A DNA stretch of 64,000 nucleotides from Amycolatopsis marina (GCF_900111885.1 NZ_FOKG01000017.1:1-64000); one strand, 5' to 3'; shown: positions 1 through 8,441, counted from the first letter of the stretch. Made by a program: numbers and translations. Notes: a model not told the origin generated them from the sequence alone.

Positions 1-63
1 CATGTCCATCAGCTCGATGTCGTGATGGTCCTCGGCCCAGTCATCTCCCACGAACAGTCGCAA
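1..63 (-). CDS. IS110-family transposase, N-terminus (partial)
   Basis: Reading the complement leftward from a TTG at 63-61, the protein begins MRLFVGDDWAEDHHDIE and runs off the window edge. The VGDDWAEDHHD block is typical of the extreme N-terminus of actinobacterial IS110 transposases, where the first Asp of the RuvC-like DEDD site lies. A GGGAGG ribosome-binding site (complement of 68-73) precedes the TTG at short spacing and supports that start. Only about 21 residues are visible, so the family call rests on this one motif, and whether the copy is intact cannot be judged. It places an insertion sequence at the left border of the accessory region. Confidence 0.65.
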   Translation of the reverse strand, partial: MRLFVGDDWAEDHHDIELMDM

Positions 64-321
64 CGGTCCTCCCGCTCTCGATGCCGATCACCCTGTGCAG
101 CCAGCGGGAGAACCATCAGCGACCTAATCAAGCAGTGCTTCCCGCAACCCTCACGCGGGGCACGACATCCCAGCAGCGATCAACTCTCCCGGCCTACCGG
201 CAGGGGCACTGTCTTTCACCAGGACTCGAAATCCAGGAACCGAGAGTGCTCACCTGCCGGCCGGCTACCAGCAGGAGTGTGCCGGATAGCTCACTCCCAG
301 AACTGATTAGGACCCGACGCC
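64..321. other. intergenic region between IS110 start and MoxR gene
   Basis: No gene is supported here; the short ORFs have no recognisable content. The stretch upstream of an IS110 transposase start normally holds the element's left end, and in IS110 elements that end can encode the guide (bridge) RNA. If so, part of this stretch may be the non-coding end of the insertion sequence. No terminal inverted repeats are expected for this family and the end cannot be located by eye. A weak AGGA ribosome-binding site for the next gene lies near 310. Confidence 0.3.
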
Positions 322-1488
322 ATGACCACGCCAGCCACGACTCCGGCCACGGGCAGCGCGCCCGCCGCCCCGGGCGCGGCACACCGATTGCGCAACGGCG
401 AACTTCGGCGTATGGTGGCCGACCAACTCGCCCATGACCCCACCGCCGCGCTCACCCCCGGCACCATCGCGAACCAGCTCGGCGGGAAGTCATCCGGTGC
501 GGTCGGGAACGCGTTGGCGACGTTGGAAGCGCGCGGGGAAGCAGAAAGGGTCGGCACCAACCCGGTCACCTACCGCGCGACCGACAAAACCGCCGACGCC
601 GCGAAAACCGCCACGGTCACTCCGCGCACCACCACCGCCCCCGCCCCGTCGGCACAGGCACCCGCCGCGCCACCCGCCGCGCCCGCGCTGGTGACCGGGC
701 CGGTACGCCGCCCGAACGGGCAGATGTATCACCCGCGCAAGTTGTCGGGGTTGTCGGACGTGACGGCGCTGCGGCGGTTGCGCGAGGCGGGGGTGTCCGC
801 GCTCATGTATGGCCCGCCCGGTACCGGGAAAACCTCGGTGGTGGAGGCGGCGTTCGACGACCTCGTGACGATTCAGGGCGACAGCGACACCGTGACCGAC
901 GACTTCGTGGGCTCCTACAGCCAAACCCCGGACGGGCGCTACGAATTCGCCTACGGCCCGCTGGTGACCGCGATGCGCGAGGGGCGGGCTCTGTTCATCG
1001 ACGACGCCACCCTCATCCCGCCGACCGTGCTCGCGGTGGTCTACCCCGCGATGGACGGACGCCGCCAAATCCTGATCAAAACCCACAAAAACGAGGTGGT
1101 GGACGCCGCGCCCGGGTTCTATGTCGTGGCCGGACACAACCCCGGGGTGCACGGGGCGGTGCTCACCGACGCGCTCTCGTCGCGGTTCGCCGCGCATATC
1201 CACGTGTCCACCGACTACGACCTCGCCACCCAGCTCAAGATCGACCCGAAAGCGGTGCGCGTGGCGCGGAATCTGGCCGCACGGCAGAAAAAGGGCGAAA
1301 TTGGGTGGGCGCCACAGTTGCGCGAATTGATTGATTTCAACCGGATTGCCGATGCGTTGAGCACCGTCGACGCCGCCGGAAACCTGATCGGCATCGCACC
1401 CGAAGAGGACCAGGAGGTGGTCTCCGAGGTGGTGCGCAACGTGTTCGGCGCCACCGTCGCCCCGCTCTCACTCGGGCCCCAGTTCTAG
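322..1488 (+). CDS. MoxR-type AAA+ ATPase with N-terminal winged helix
   Basis: A 388-residue cytoplasmic ATPase. Residues about 22-87 form a small winged-helix-like module (LRNGELRRMVADQL...GAVGNALATLEARG). An Ala/Pro/Thr linker (about 90-125) follows, then an AAA_5/MoxR core with Walker A GPPGTGKT at 164-171 and Walker B ALFIDD at 223-228. MoxR ATPases act as chaperones that remodel or insert cofactors into partner proteins, commonly VWA-domain proteins. The next gene, 45 nt downstream, encodes exactly such a VWA protein, so the two probably work together. The N-terminal module is fused here and closely resembles the C-terminal domain of the protein encoded at 11,213-12,169. Substrate unknown. 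Confidence 0.85.
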   Translation: MTTPATTPATGSAPAAPGAAHRLRNGELRRMVADQLAHDPTAALTPGTIANQLGGKSSGAVGNALATLEARGEAERVGTNPVTYRATDKTADAAKTATVTPRTTTAPAPSAQAPAAPPAAPALVTGPVRRPNGQMYHPRKLSGLSDVTALRRLREAGVSALMYGPPGTGKTSVVEAAFDDLVTIQGDSDTVTDDFVGSYSQTPDGRYEFAYGPLVTAMREGRALFIDDATLIPPTVLAVVYPAMDGRRQILIKTHKNEVVDAAPGFYVVAGHNPGVHGAVLTDALSSRFAAHIHVSTDYDLATQLKIDPKAVRVARNLAARQKKGEIGWAPQLRELIDFNRIADALSTVDAAGNLIGIAPEEDQEVVSEVVRNVFGATVAPLSLGPQF

Positions 1489-1533
1489 CCCCGCAACTCG
1501 CCGAACTCGCGCGACCGTCCGGAAAGGACGTAC

Positions 1534-3282
1534 ATGATGGCCACCCATGTAGCCGCTCACGCCGCCACACCCACCGCCGTGTTTCCCGCCGCCCCCGGTT
1601 GGTTGACCCTGTCCGCCGCGTTCGGCGACGAGGTCCCGGCCATCGCCGACCGTGACGACCTCGTGGTCACCGTTGCTCCCGGGGCAGGCCACGGCGCGCC
1701 CGCCTGCTTTTTCCCCGACCTGGCCACCATCGAAGTGGACGGGACCCACATGGACAACGGGGTCGACCCCGCCACCGTCGCACCGCACCGGGTCGGGGAC
1801 CGCAAGCGCTACCGCACCGCGTGGGGACTGCTCACCCACGAATGCGGACACGCCAAACATTCCGTGTGGCGCGCCCCCGACGACGCACCCCCGGGCGCGG
1901 TCGCGGCGGCGGACCTGCTGGAAGAAACCCGCATGGAAGCGGCACAGGTCCGCCGCCGCCCCGGGGACCGGTACTGGTTGCGCGCCAGCGCCACCAACCT
2001 CATCCTCGCCGACACCCAAGCACAGGACCCCGCCGCCGCACCGCAAATGACCCGCGAGGACGCCGCCCGCAGCGCCGCGCTGCTGCTGGCGCGCGTGGAC
2101 GCAGGCATCCTGAACCGCCGCGAAGTCGCCCGAGTTGAGCGCGTCGTGCGCGACGTTCTCGGCACCGACACCCTCGCCACCCTGCGCAGAATTTGGCGCG
2201 CCGCGCACCGCACCGCCGACGACAACGCCGAGGCCATGATTGAGCTCGGGCGCCGCTGGTGCGACGCCATCGGCACCGACCCCCACCAACCGCCCGGCAC
2301 CCCCGGCCCCAACGCCACCACCAACGGGAGCGGGAACGGGACACCGTCGCCGCTGGCGAACGCGATCAGCAGCGCCGCCGCCGCGATCGGTCGCGCGGTC
2401 GCCGCCGAACCTGCCCCAACCGACCCCACCACGCAGGCCATGGATGCCCGAGCCGCCGACAACCAGGCGCGCCAGCAGGCACAGAACGCCGCGAACGCGG
2501 TGTTCGGGACTGCCGGTACCGCCGCCCGCCACATCCGGGGCACCCGCGCGCCACACACGACCGAACAAACCGCCGCGCGGCACCTCGCCCGCGCGCTGAC
2601 CACCGCCGGACACCGTGACCGCACAGCCACCAAAACCCGCTCGACCGTACCCCCGGGACGGTTGCGGATGCGGGGTGCGATGACCGCCGACGCACAACGC
2701 GCGGCGGGCGCGATCCCCACCGCCGAACCGTTCACCCGCACCACCCGCGCCACCGTGCCCGCCCCGCCGCTCCGGCTCGGCATCATCTGCGATGTCACCG
2801 ACTCCATGAAAGCGTTCACCGCCCCCGTGGCCTCGGCGGCATGGATTCTCGCCCACGCCGCCCGCCACACCGCCGTACCCGCCACCACCGCCACCGTGGT
2901 CTTCGGCGCGGGCATCGTCACCCCGATCACCCGCCCCGGCACCACCCCCGCGAAGGTCACCCAATTCGGCACCTGCCTCAGCGGGCACGTCATCGACACC
3001 GCGATCAACGCCCTCGACGGCGCGCTCGACCTGTCCCGCCCGACCGCCGCGCGCCTGCTGGTGATCATCTCCGACGGCAACTTCGAACACGAAACCCGGA
3101 AACCGGGCCAGAAGATGCTCGACCGGTTGCAGAAAAGCGGCTGCGCGGTGTTGTGGCTGGCGCCCGACAAGCCCGGAACCGACCCGATGAACGGCGCCAC
3201 CGTGCACACCCTGACCGACCCCACCACCACCGCCCGCGCCATCGGACAGGCAGCCACCACCGCCCTCCGCACCACCCGCTAA
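1534..3282 (+). CDS. putative HExxH metallopeptidase with C-terminal VWA-like domain
   Basis: A 582-residue protein; ATG 1534 is preceded by GGAAAGGA at 1521-1528. The N-terminal third carries HECGHAKHS (H102-E103-H106), a zinc-binding HExxH motif, followed by LLEETRMEAAQ, which may supply a downstream acidic ligand. The middle is an Ala/Thr-rich linker. The C-terminal part is a VWA-like domain with the MIDAS start DVTDS from residue 420 (Thr in place of the usual first Ser) and SDGNFE from about 513. This layout matches the DUF2201-type group (metallopeptidase-like N-domain plus VWA-like domain) often paired with MoxR ATPases. It is probably the client or effector of the upstream ATPase. Proteolytic activity is inferred only from the motif. 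Confidence 0.75.
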   Translation: MMATHVAAHAATPTAVFPAAPGWLTLSAAFGDEVPAIADRDDLVVTVAPGAGHGAPACFFPDLATIEVDGTHMDNGVDPATVAPHRVGDRKRYRTAWGLLTHECGHAKHSVWRAPDDAPPGAVAAADLLEETRMEAAQVRRRPGDRYWLRASATNLILADTQAQDPAAAPQMTREDAARSAALLLARVDAGILNRREVARVERVVRDVLGTDTLATLRRIWRAAHRTADDNAEAMIELGRRWCDAIGTDPHQPPGTPGPNATTNGSGNGTPSPLANAISSAAAAIGRAVAAEPAPTDPTTQAMDARAADNQARQQAQNAANAVFGTAGTAARHIRGTRAPHTTEQTAARHLARALTTAGHRDRTATKTRSTVPPGRLRMRGAMTADAQRAAGAIPTAEPFTRTTRATVPAPPLRLGIICDVTDSMKAFTAPVASAAWILAHAARHTAVPATTATVVFGAGIVTPITRPGTTPAKVTQFGTCLSGHVIDTAINALDGALDLSRPTAARLLVIISDGNFEHETRKPGQKMLDRLQKSGCAVLWLAPDKPGTDPMNGATVHTLTDPTTTARAIGQAATTALRTTR

Positions 3283-3385
3283 CCCCACCCCCTCGACCCC
3301 GGGCGGGGGCCACAGCCCCCCATGTCACCCCCGCCCGGGCCCCACCGACCATCACACCCATCCCAGATGCGAAGGAGTGTCCACA

Positions 3386-4261
3386 ATGAACACCACCACG
3401 AACACCACCGCGCCCGTCACAGTCGCCGACCGTGCACGGTCCGTCCGTGCCGGGCTGTTCCTCGGCCGAGGTGACACGTCCACCCCGATCGGCCTGCTGT
3501 CCACCTACCCCGACACGCCACCCCCGGACCCCGCCACCGTCGCGACGTTGCCCATCGGACGGCAGCTGCTGACCGCGACCACCGAACGCGACTACCGTGC
3601 CGCGTTCGTCGCGTTCGCCGCCGCGTGGCGCGCGGGCGGGTTCGGCGACTCCCACTGCGACCACACCGACCCGCTACCCGACCCCGGCACGTGCCCACCC
3701 CCTTACGGGGACAACACCGACCACTGGGCACGCACCGCCTACACCTTCGACGACGGCCAGGTTCTCTACTACCGCCCGCACCCGGACCGCCGCCGGGGCG
3801 GGCAATGGCACACCATCACCCTCACCGATTCGGGAGCAAGCGCGGTCGAGCTCACTCCGGCCAGTCGCCGCTACGGCGAGTCCTACCGCGACACCGCCGG
3901 ACTCGACCTGGCGAACCTCGCGGCCTGGATCATGGGAACCCTGACCGGGGCAGCTATGGCGGGCGTGCGCTACGCCGCCGCCGTGAACCCCGCCCGCGCC
4001 GAGATCAAGCTCTACCTCTACGGCCTCGACGACACCCCCGGGGACGGCGACGACCGCGCCACACGCGTCCGCGCCGCGCTCGACCACGTCACCACCGTGA
4101 CCGCCCACCACAACTGGACCAACCCGCACGACGACTGTGACCACCGCTTCCGTCTGTTGCCCCACATCGTCAGCGAACACGACGGCCCGGACCTGCGCAC
4201 CCACGGACGGGGACCGGGAACCGTCACCGTCGTCACCGACCCCGCCCCGTTCTGGACCTGA
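3386..4261 (+). CDS. hypothetical protein, founder of a local paralogous family
   Basis: A 291-residue protein of unknown function. ATG 3386 is chosen over the upstream GTG 3377 because GAAGGAG (3371-3377) is ideally spaced from it. The N-terminus has LFLGRGDTSTPIG...LLTATTERDYRAAF, closely echoed in the protein at 6,559-7,047. The C-terminus has IKLYLYGLDD...HHNWTNP..DCDHRFRLLPHIVSEHD...GPGTVTVV, closely echoed in the remnant at 8,767-9,132. No signal peptide or membrane segment is visible. It lies 103 nt after the VWA gene in the same orientation, so it may belong to the MoxR-VWA transcription unit. Confidence 0.7.
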   Translation: MNTTTNTTAPVTVADRARSVRAGLFLGRGDTSTPIGLLSTYPDTPPPDPATVATLPIGRQLLTATTERDYRAAFVAFAAAWRAGGFGDSHCDHTDPLPDPGTCPPPYGDNTDHWARTAYTFDDGQVLYYRPHPDRRRGGQWHTITLTDSGASAVELTPASRRYGESYRDTAGLDLANLAAWIMGTLTGAAMAGVRYAAAVNPARAEIKLYLYGLDDTPGDGDDRATRVRAALDHVTTVTAHHNWTNPHDDCDHRFRLLPHIVSEHDGPDLRTHGRGPGTVTVVTDPAPFWT

Positions 4262-4314
4262 CACCCAGCGCACCCACGACCCGGTCGAGCTAGCTACGAC
4301 ACCAGGAGCACACC

Positions 4315-4758
4315 ATGACCACCTTTACGAAAGTTCCACGAGACCTCTATCGGCACGTCGAATCGCAGGCCGGAGAAATTCTTCCAGTGTTGACCGGCCG
4401 CATGCGCTCGGCACGCCCCACCGAGCAATTCGATCTCAACTGGCCCTACCTCTTGTCGGGGCATGCGTCGAAGGCGGCAGTGGTCGCTGGGTTGTACTGC
4501 GGCATGGTCGACCCACCGGAACACGCTTGGAAGACAGCGGTCCAAACCTATTGCCCGCGCGCATGGAAGCTGCTCCAGGACACCAACGCTACGTTCGAGA
4601 ATCTCCAGACCGGGCGCATCGACGCGGTACTCCGCTCGGACGTTGCGGCGCTCGCGAACACCGAACTGGGCGGCTACGGCGTGTTTGTGGTGATGGATGT
4701 GCCCGCGATGGTCGCCGACATCGTCGGCACTCTCGGCCAGATCCCCACTTTCGGATGA
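4315..4758 (+). CDS. hypothetical protein
   Basis: A 147-residue protein of unknown function; AGGAG (4304-4308) precedes ATG 4315. The sequence is mixed alpha/beta with no Cys cluster, signal peptide or transmembrane helix. The C-terminal part ELGGYGVFVVMDVPAMVADIVGTL is hydrophobic but interrupted by charged residues. Its base composition is slightly less GC-extreme than its neighbours. It sits between two other uncharacterised genes of the same run and no family is recognised. Confidence 0.6.
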   Translation: MTTFTKVPRDLYRHVESQAGEILPVLTGRMRSARPTEQFDLNWPYLLSGHASKAAVVAGLYCGMVDPPEHAWKTAVQTYCPRAWKLLQDTNATFENLQTGRIDAVLRSDVAALANTELGGYGVFVVMDVPAMVADIVGTLGQIPTFG

Positions 4759-4821
4759 ACCAGACATGACCACTCGCATGAATCGCGCCACCCACCGCCA
4801 CGCACAGGAGGACCGTTCACG

Positions 4822-5367
4822 ATGACCACGACACCGACCGACGCGCCCGCGTCGTCGACCGCCCGCGCGATCAGCCTCGCCCGCCGTCACCGCGACACCG
4901 CCCCGCGCGAATTCGCCGACCGCCGCACCTTCCAGCTGCAGTGGGACCGCCGCGCGATCACCGCCGCCAACATCGCCACCGCCCTCGACGTCGGTGTCGA
5001 CGCAGTTGTGGTGCGCGACGACCCCGACCGCCAGCACGGCATCGGGACCGGCACCACCCCGGGGGATCTCATCGAGGTCACCAGTGAGGACGGCCGCTGC
5101 TGGTACTTCATTCAGGACCTGACCGGGTTCGACCCGTTGTGGGGCTGGCTGCTGCTGGGCCCGTGCCCGTTCTGCGGAGCCACCGCAGTCCCGGTAGCGC
5201 GGATCGCTGGCCTTGCGGACCTCGGTGCCCACCTCTACCCGGACCACGGCGGCAATCCCGCACCCGACCAATTCCACGGCGATCCCGGCCACCACCAGTA
5301 CTGCTTCTACGCGCCCGACCACGGCGCACGCGAGAGCCACCTCCACGAGAGCAGCGGAGGGGTGTGA
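4822..5367 (+). CDS. hypothetical protein with zinc-ribbon-like C-terminus
   Basis: A 181-residue protein preceded by AGGAGG (4806-4811). The first half is an alpha/beta region (DRRTFQLQWDRRAITAANIA). The second half has GPCPFCGAT followed by a His-rich stretch (GDPGHHQYCFYAPDHGARESHLH), suggesting a structural zinc site with ligands from CPFC and later Cys/His. The stop codon overlaps the next start by one base (TGATG), so the two genes are translationally coupled. Function unknown. Confidence 0.65.
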   Translation: MTTTPTDAPASSTARAISLARRHRDTAPREFADRRTFQLQWDRRAITAANIATALDVGVDAVVVRDDPDRQHGIGTGTTPGDLIEVTSEDGRCWYFIQDLTGFDPLWGWLLLGPCPFCGATAVPVARIAGLADLGAHLYPDHGGNPAPDQFHGDPGHHQYCFYAPDHGARESHLHESSGGV

Positions 5368-5699
5368 TGAACACCCACGTCGTACCGCCCGACTATCCCG
5401 ACACCCTCGCAGGGCATCTCGTGCCCCACGTGGACGCCGACACCTGGTGCGCGATCAGCGAACTCGTCGACACCCGTTTCCAGGTCCACGTCCTGACCGG
5501 ATCGGACCGCTGGGCCGACTACACGATCAGCCCACTCGGCGGGATGACCCATTCGCGCGCCGTCGCCACAGCGGTGGAGTCCCTGACCGGGCGCACGGTC
5601 GCCAGCGTGGGCCATGGCCGCTGCTGGGGTGACGGCGCCATCCACTACCGCGCCACCCTGCTGCCCACGTCGTGTCGATCCGTCAGTGCCGCATCATGA
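5367..5699 (+). CDS. hypothetical protein
   Basis: A 110-residue protein starting at ATG 5367, which overlaps the previous stop. Its own stop overlaps the next start (ATGA, 5696-5699). It opens MNTHVVPPDYPDTLAGHLVP and contains DRWADYTISPLGGMTHSRA. No known domain is recognised. Overlaps at both ends make it a genuine member of this operon rather than a chance ORF, although it is short. Confidence 0.6.
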   Translation: MNTHVVPPDYPDTLAGHLVPHVDADTWCAISELVDTRFQVHVLTGSDRWADYTISPLGGMTHSRAVATAVESLTGRTVASVGHGRCWGDGAIHYRATLLPTSCRSVSAAS

Positions 5700-6202
5700 T
5701 CGCCGACGAGAGCGCCGACACCGTCCCGCCCGAGGCGGCTACGGCACACCCGTGCGTACCCCCGGGAACATCGGGTACCGGGACCTGCGGAACCGGGGCA
5801 ACGGGAGCTCTACCGCATCGGCGTCGTCCCTGCGCCGAGTGCCCGTGGCGTCGTGACACACCGCCCGGCCAGTTCCCCGCCGACCGGTATGCCGCACTGG
5901 CCCACACCTCCGGAGCTCCCGGTGCCGAGGCGCGTCTCGACGCGCCGATGTTCGCCTGCCACAAGACAGCCGACGGTCACGAACAAGCCTGCGCCGGATG
6001 GCTCGCGGTAGCTGGCGTCCACCACCTCGGAGTCCGCCTCGCCGTCGCGACCGGCCGCCTCGCCCCCGAAACACTCAACCCGGCCCCAGACTGGCCACCG
6101 CTGTTCGAGTCGTTTCCGCAGATGACTGCCGCCCAAGCACGGCCACCCTCCACGGAGGATTCCAATCTCCGCCCGGATGGCGCTCCGCCTGACCAGCGGT
6201 AG
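5696..6202 (+). CDS. DUF6283-family zinc protein
   Basis: A 168-residue protein; ATG 5696 is chosen because it forms a 4-base ATGA overlap with the upstream stop, whereas the upstream in-frame alternative lies inside the previous gene. The conserved signature is visible: PCAECPWRRDTPPGQFPADRYAAL, then MFACHKT, then ACAGWLAVAG..H..VRLAVATG. The Cys and His residues of CAEC, FACH and CAGW probably bind one metal ion. Proteins with this signature are common on actinobacterial mobile elements and phages. Their function is unknown to me. Confidence 0.75.
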   Translation: MIADESADTVPPEAATAHPCVPPGTSGTGTCGTGATGALPHRRRPCAECPWRRDTPPGQFPADRYAALAHTSGAPGAEARLDAPMFACHKTADGHEQACAGWLAVAGVHHLGVRLAVATGRLAPETLNPAPDWPPLFESFPQMTAAQARPPSTEDSNLRPDGAPPDQR

Positions 6203-6323
6203 CCGTCACCGTCACGTGCGCGGCCCTAGGCGCGGCAGAACGACTTCCGGGCCGACCGTGAGCGCCTTCCGGCCGTCACCTGACCAGTCATCCCATCGGT
6301 GAATGGGAAAGGGGACTAAAGCC

Positions 6324-6545
6324 ATGCACGACAGGAAGAAACGACTCGTGTGGGCCGTGCTGGCCGTGCTGCTGCCCGGCCCGTGGACCCCCGTCATCGT
6401 GCTGGCCTACATCCTCGGCCGCGCCAGCGAACGCGACCAGGACACCGCGCCCCACGACCTTCCGGTGTCCCCGTACGCGCCGCCCGACCCCTACGCCTGC
6501 GTTCCGGCCCCGCTGACTCGGGACCCGTACGCGCCACCACGGTGA
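6324..6545 (+). CDS. small membrane protein
   Basis: A 73-residue protein; ATG 6324 is preferred over ATG 6303 because AAAGGGGA (6308-6315) is correctly spaced from it. One transmembrane helix (LVWAVLAVLLPGPWTPVIVLAYILG) follows a basic N-terminus (MHDRKKR). A short Pro/Tyr-rich tail (SPYAPPDPYACVPAP) is probably extra-membrane. The next gene starts 13 nt after its stop. Small membrane proteins of this kind are common in conjugative-element operons; the role is unknown. Confidence 0.6.
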   Translation: MHDRKKRLVWAVLAVLLPGPWTPVIVLAYILGRASERDQDTAPHDLPVSPYAPPDPYACVPAPLTRDPYAPPR

Positions 6546-6558
6546 GGAGTGACAACCC

Positions 6559-7047
6559 ATGTCGAGCTACACCGACTTCTACTTCGGACGTGGCGAGAAC
6601 GCCGACTGGATCGGCTCCCTGCGCGGGGAATGCTACCCAGAGAACTTTCTCGCCGTCCCACCATTCCGGTTGGCACTGACTGCGACCGACGAACGCACCT
6701 TCCGCGCGGCAGTCGCCGACACCCTCGACGTGTGGGAAGGCGAACGCCTCGGCCACGCGTACAGGCGCGAACTCGGCTGGCCATGGCCGTGGTCCACCAG
6801 CCACAACAGCAGCTGGATCATGGTGTTCGATCCGGCACCGCAGACAGTGTTCGTCACCGTGGGCGGCGGGATCAGCTGGCACCGCATCGACCCGCACGAT
6901 CCGCGATTTCCCGAGGGCGACGACCCACTCGGCCCCGACGACATCTACGCGTGGCTTCGTGACCCGGCCGCACCGCCCTCGGTGCCGATGCCGCTGATGC
7001 GCCCGAAACCCACCGCCCTGCCGACCTTCGGCGATGAGACCCGATGA
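6559..7047 (+). CDS. hypothetical protein related to the 3,386 gene product
   Basis: A 162-residue protein with GAGGAG (6544-6549) before ATG 6559. Its N-terminus DFYFGRGENADWIG...LALTATDERTFRAAV parallels the N-terminus of the 3,386-4,261 product (LFLGRGDTSTPIG...LLTATTERDYRAAF), so the two are paralogues across at least the first 60 residues. The rest (Trp-rich WPWPWSTSHNSSWIMVF, then GGGISWHRIDP) differs. No enzyme motif is seen. Its stop overlaps the next possible start (ATGA at 7044). Confidence 0.65.
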   Translation: MSSYTDFYFGRGENADWIGSLRGECYPENFLAVPPFRLALTATDERTFRAAVADTLDVWEGERLGHAYRRELGWPWPWSTSHNSSWIMVFDPAPQTVFVTVGGGISWHRIDPHDPRFPEGDDPLGPDDIYAWLRDPAAPPSVPMPLMRPKPTALPTFGDETR

Positions 7048-7260
7048 GCCGCTCGACAACATACGACTTCGACCTGGGCGGGCACGCACCTGCCAATCAC
7101 GAAGGCCATCACCGCCGGAGCCGGACTGGTCCTCGGTCAGCGCCAACTCATCACAGGCGACGCGCGGTTGCACACGTCGGCTACGCGACCCAGGAACAGA
7201 ACGAGTTCCTCCACATCCATCGTTCCTCCACGACCATCACGACACGACCAGGAGGTCAGC
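7044..7260 (+). pseudogene. probable frameshifted small gene
   Basis: ATG 7044 overlaps the preceding stop and opens MSRSTTYDFDLGG. Protein-like sequence then jumps frames: ITKAITAGAGLVLGQRQLITGDARLH in the second frame, and GYATQEQNEFLHIHRSSTTITTRPGG back in the first. The most economical reading is a small gene disrupted by two compensating or independent indels, or by sequence errors. No product is predicted. The following gene has its own AGGAGG site near 7250. Confidence 0.35.
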
Positions 7261-8004
7261 ATGCCCACCCGCCCCGCCGCCACCGATATGACCCCGCTGC
7301 AGCCGTACTGCCCGGACTGCGACGTCGAGACCGGCCATGCCCACCGGGAGGGCTGCGACGTGGCCCACTGCCTGGCTACCGGGCTGCAGCGCCTCGGCCA
7401 CACCGAGTCGTGCCGCTGCCCGCAGGACGTCTGGACCGGACGGTGGCCCGAGGAGGCCGAGTGCGCGGAGTTCGGGTGGATGCTCGGCCCCGGCCTGCCC
7501 GACCTCAACCGCCTGATGACCACCGCCACCTGGGATCCGGCCGCGTACCGCTGGACCGCCCCGGCAACCACACCACGACCATTGAAGGAGAACAACGATG
7601 AGCACGCCCACCACCGCCACGGACTCGTTCGAGGGCACCGACCTCACCGCCGGCGAGAACTGGATCGAACTCGTGCCCGCCGCCCACACCCAGCCACACC
7701 AGGTCAGCTTCCCCGCCGTGATCGAACCGTGCCGCCACCACGGCCTGTGGGTGCGGCCCCGGCTACGTCGCGAGGTCGCCGAGGCCGTGTGCGAGTGGCT
7801 GAACCTGGTTTACCCGCTCGACCCGGACTGGTACCCGCTGGCCCGGTTCGAAGACGACTTGCTGGTGGTCTTCACCGGGAAGGCCGCTCACCAACGCCAC
7901 GAGATCGCCCTCGGCGAGGACGACCGCTACCCGCTCGGGGAAGTGGGTCGCTGGTTCCTGTCCGCCCCGACCTGCACCCGCGCCCGCTTCTACCGCCAGC
8001 TTGA
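7261..8004 (+). CDS. Cys-rich hypothetical protein, C-terminus probably frameshifted
   Basis: ATG 7261 follows a perfect AGGAGG. The first about 105 residues look genuine: YCPDCDVETGHAHREGCDVAHC, ESCRCPQDVWTGRWPEEAECAEFGWM and DLNRLMTTATWDPAAYRWTAP. CPDC and the later Cys/His residues suggest a zinc-binding fold found in small actinobacterial proteins. No stop occurs before the next gene starts (7598), so the frame runs 407 nt into that gene as Arg/Pro-rich nonsense. The natural stop near 7590 has probably been lost by indel or mutation. The meaningful product is therefore about 110 residues. Confidence 0.55.
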   Translation: MPTRPAATDMTPLQPYCPDCDVETGHAHREGCDVAHCLATGLQRLGHTESCRCPQDVWTGRWPEEAECAEFGWMLGPGLPDLNRLMTTATWDPAAYRWTAPATTPRPLKENNDEHAHHRHGLVRGHRPHRRRELDRTRARRPHPATPGQLPRRDRTVPPPRPVGAAPATSRGRRGRVRVAEPGLPARPGLVPAGPVRRRLAGGLHREGRSPTPRDRPRRGRPLPARGSGSLVPVRPDLHPRPLLPPA

Positions 8005-8203
8005 CGTGCTGCGAGACACCGAGCGCCACGACCCGCGCCCGGGCGAAACGCTGGTCACCTGCGATCCCGACAACCTGCCCGTGAGCGGATTCCCCGCGGA
8101 TCGACACTCCGCCCGGGCAAGCGTAGGTGCCGGTATTCCGGCCGCAGATCGCCGAGGCCGTGGCCGTGTACTGCACCCTCAACCACGACAGCGCCCCCGA
8201 TGA
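7598..8203 (+). CDS. hypothetical protein, first copy of a repeated domain
   Basis: A 201-residue ORF with GAAGGAG upstream of ATG 7598. The convincing part is residues 1 to about 165, including GLWVRPRLRREVAEAVCEWLNLVYPLD..WYPLARFEDDLLVVFTG. This segment has the same pattern as the next ORF (R..AEAV...LN...F..D.LV...H), suggesting a duplicated domain. The C-terminal residues after about 8,110 are Arg-rich and overlap the next ORF in another frame. A frameshift may therefore have split a two-domain protein. Function unknown. Confidence 0.55.
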   Translation: MSTPTTATDSFEGTDLTAGENWIELVPAAHTQPHQVSFPAVIEPCRHHGLWVRPRLRREVAEAVCEWLNLVYPLDPDWYPLARFEDDLLVVFTGKAAHQRHEIALGEDDRYPLGEVGRWFLSAPTCTRARFYRQLDVLRDTERHDPRPGETLVTCDPDNLPVSGFPADRHSARASVGAGIPAADRRGRGRVLHPQPRQRPR

Positions 8204-8441
8204 CCACCCGCAGGTGTACTTCGACGGCGACACCCTCGTCCACGTGCACCAGCACCTACGGGCGCTGGACGGGTACCTGCCCTGGCGCATCGAGCCCGAC
8301 ACGGACGGGAACCACCGCATCGACGGCGACGAGTGGACATTCCAGACGGTGCCTGTGAAATCCGAGGGAACCCGTGACTCCGACAGGACCGCGACGAGGC
8401 CGGAGGATGGGCATCGGACTCGGTCGGGGAGCCCAGTGTGA
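8127..8441 (+). CDS. hypothetical protein, second copy of the repeated domain
   Basis: A 104-residue ORF beginning at GTG 8127 directly after an in-frame TAG, without a convincing ribosome-binding site. The sequence FRPQIAEAVAVYCTLNHDS..DDHPQVYFDGDTLVHVH resembles the core of the preceding ORF. It may be translated on its own, or it may be the detached second half of a longer protein after a frameshift near 8,120. Its stop overlaps the next start (GTGA at 8438-8441). Confidence 0.45.
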   Translation: MPVFRPQIAEAVAVYCTLNHDSAPDDHPQVYFDGDTLVHVHQHLRALDGYLPWRIEPDTDGNHRIDGDEWTFQTVPVKSEGTRDSDRTATRPEDGHRTRSGSPV

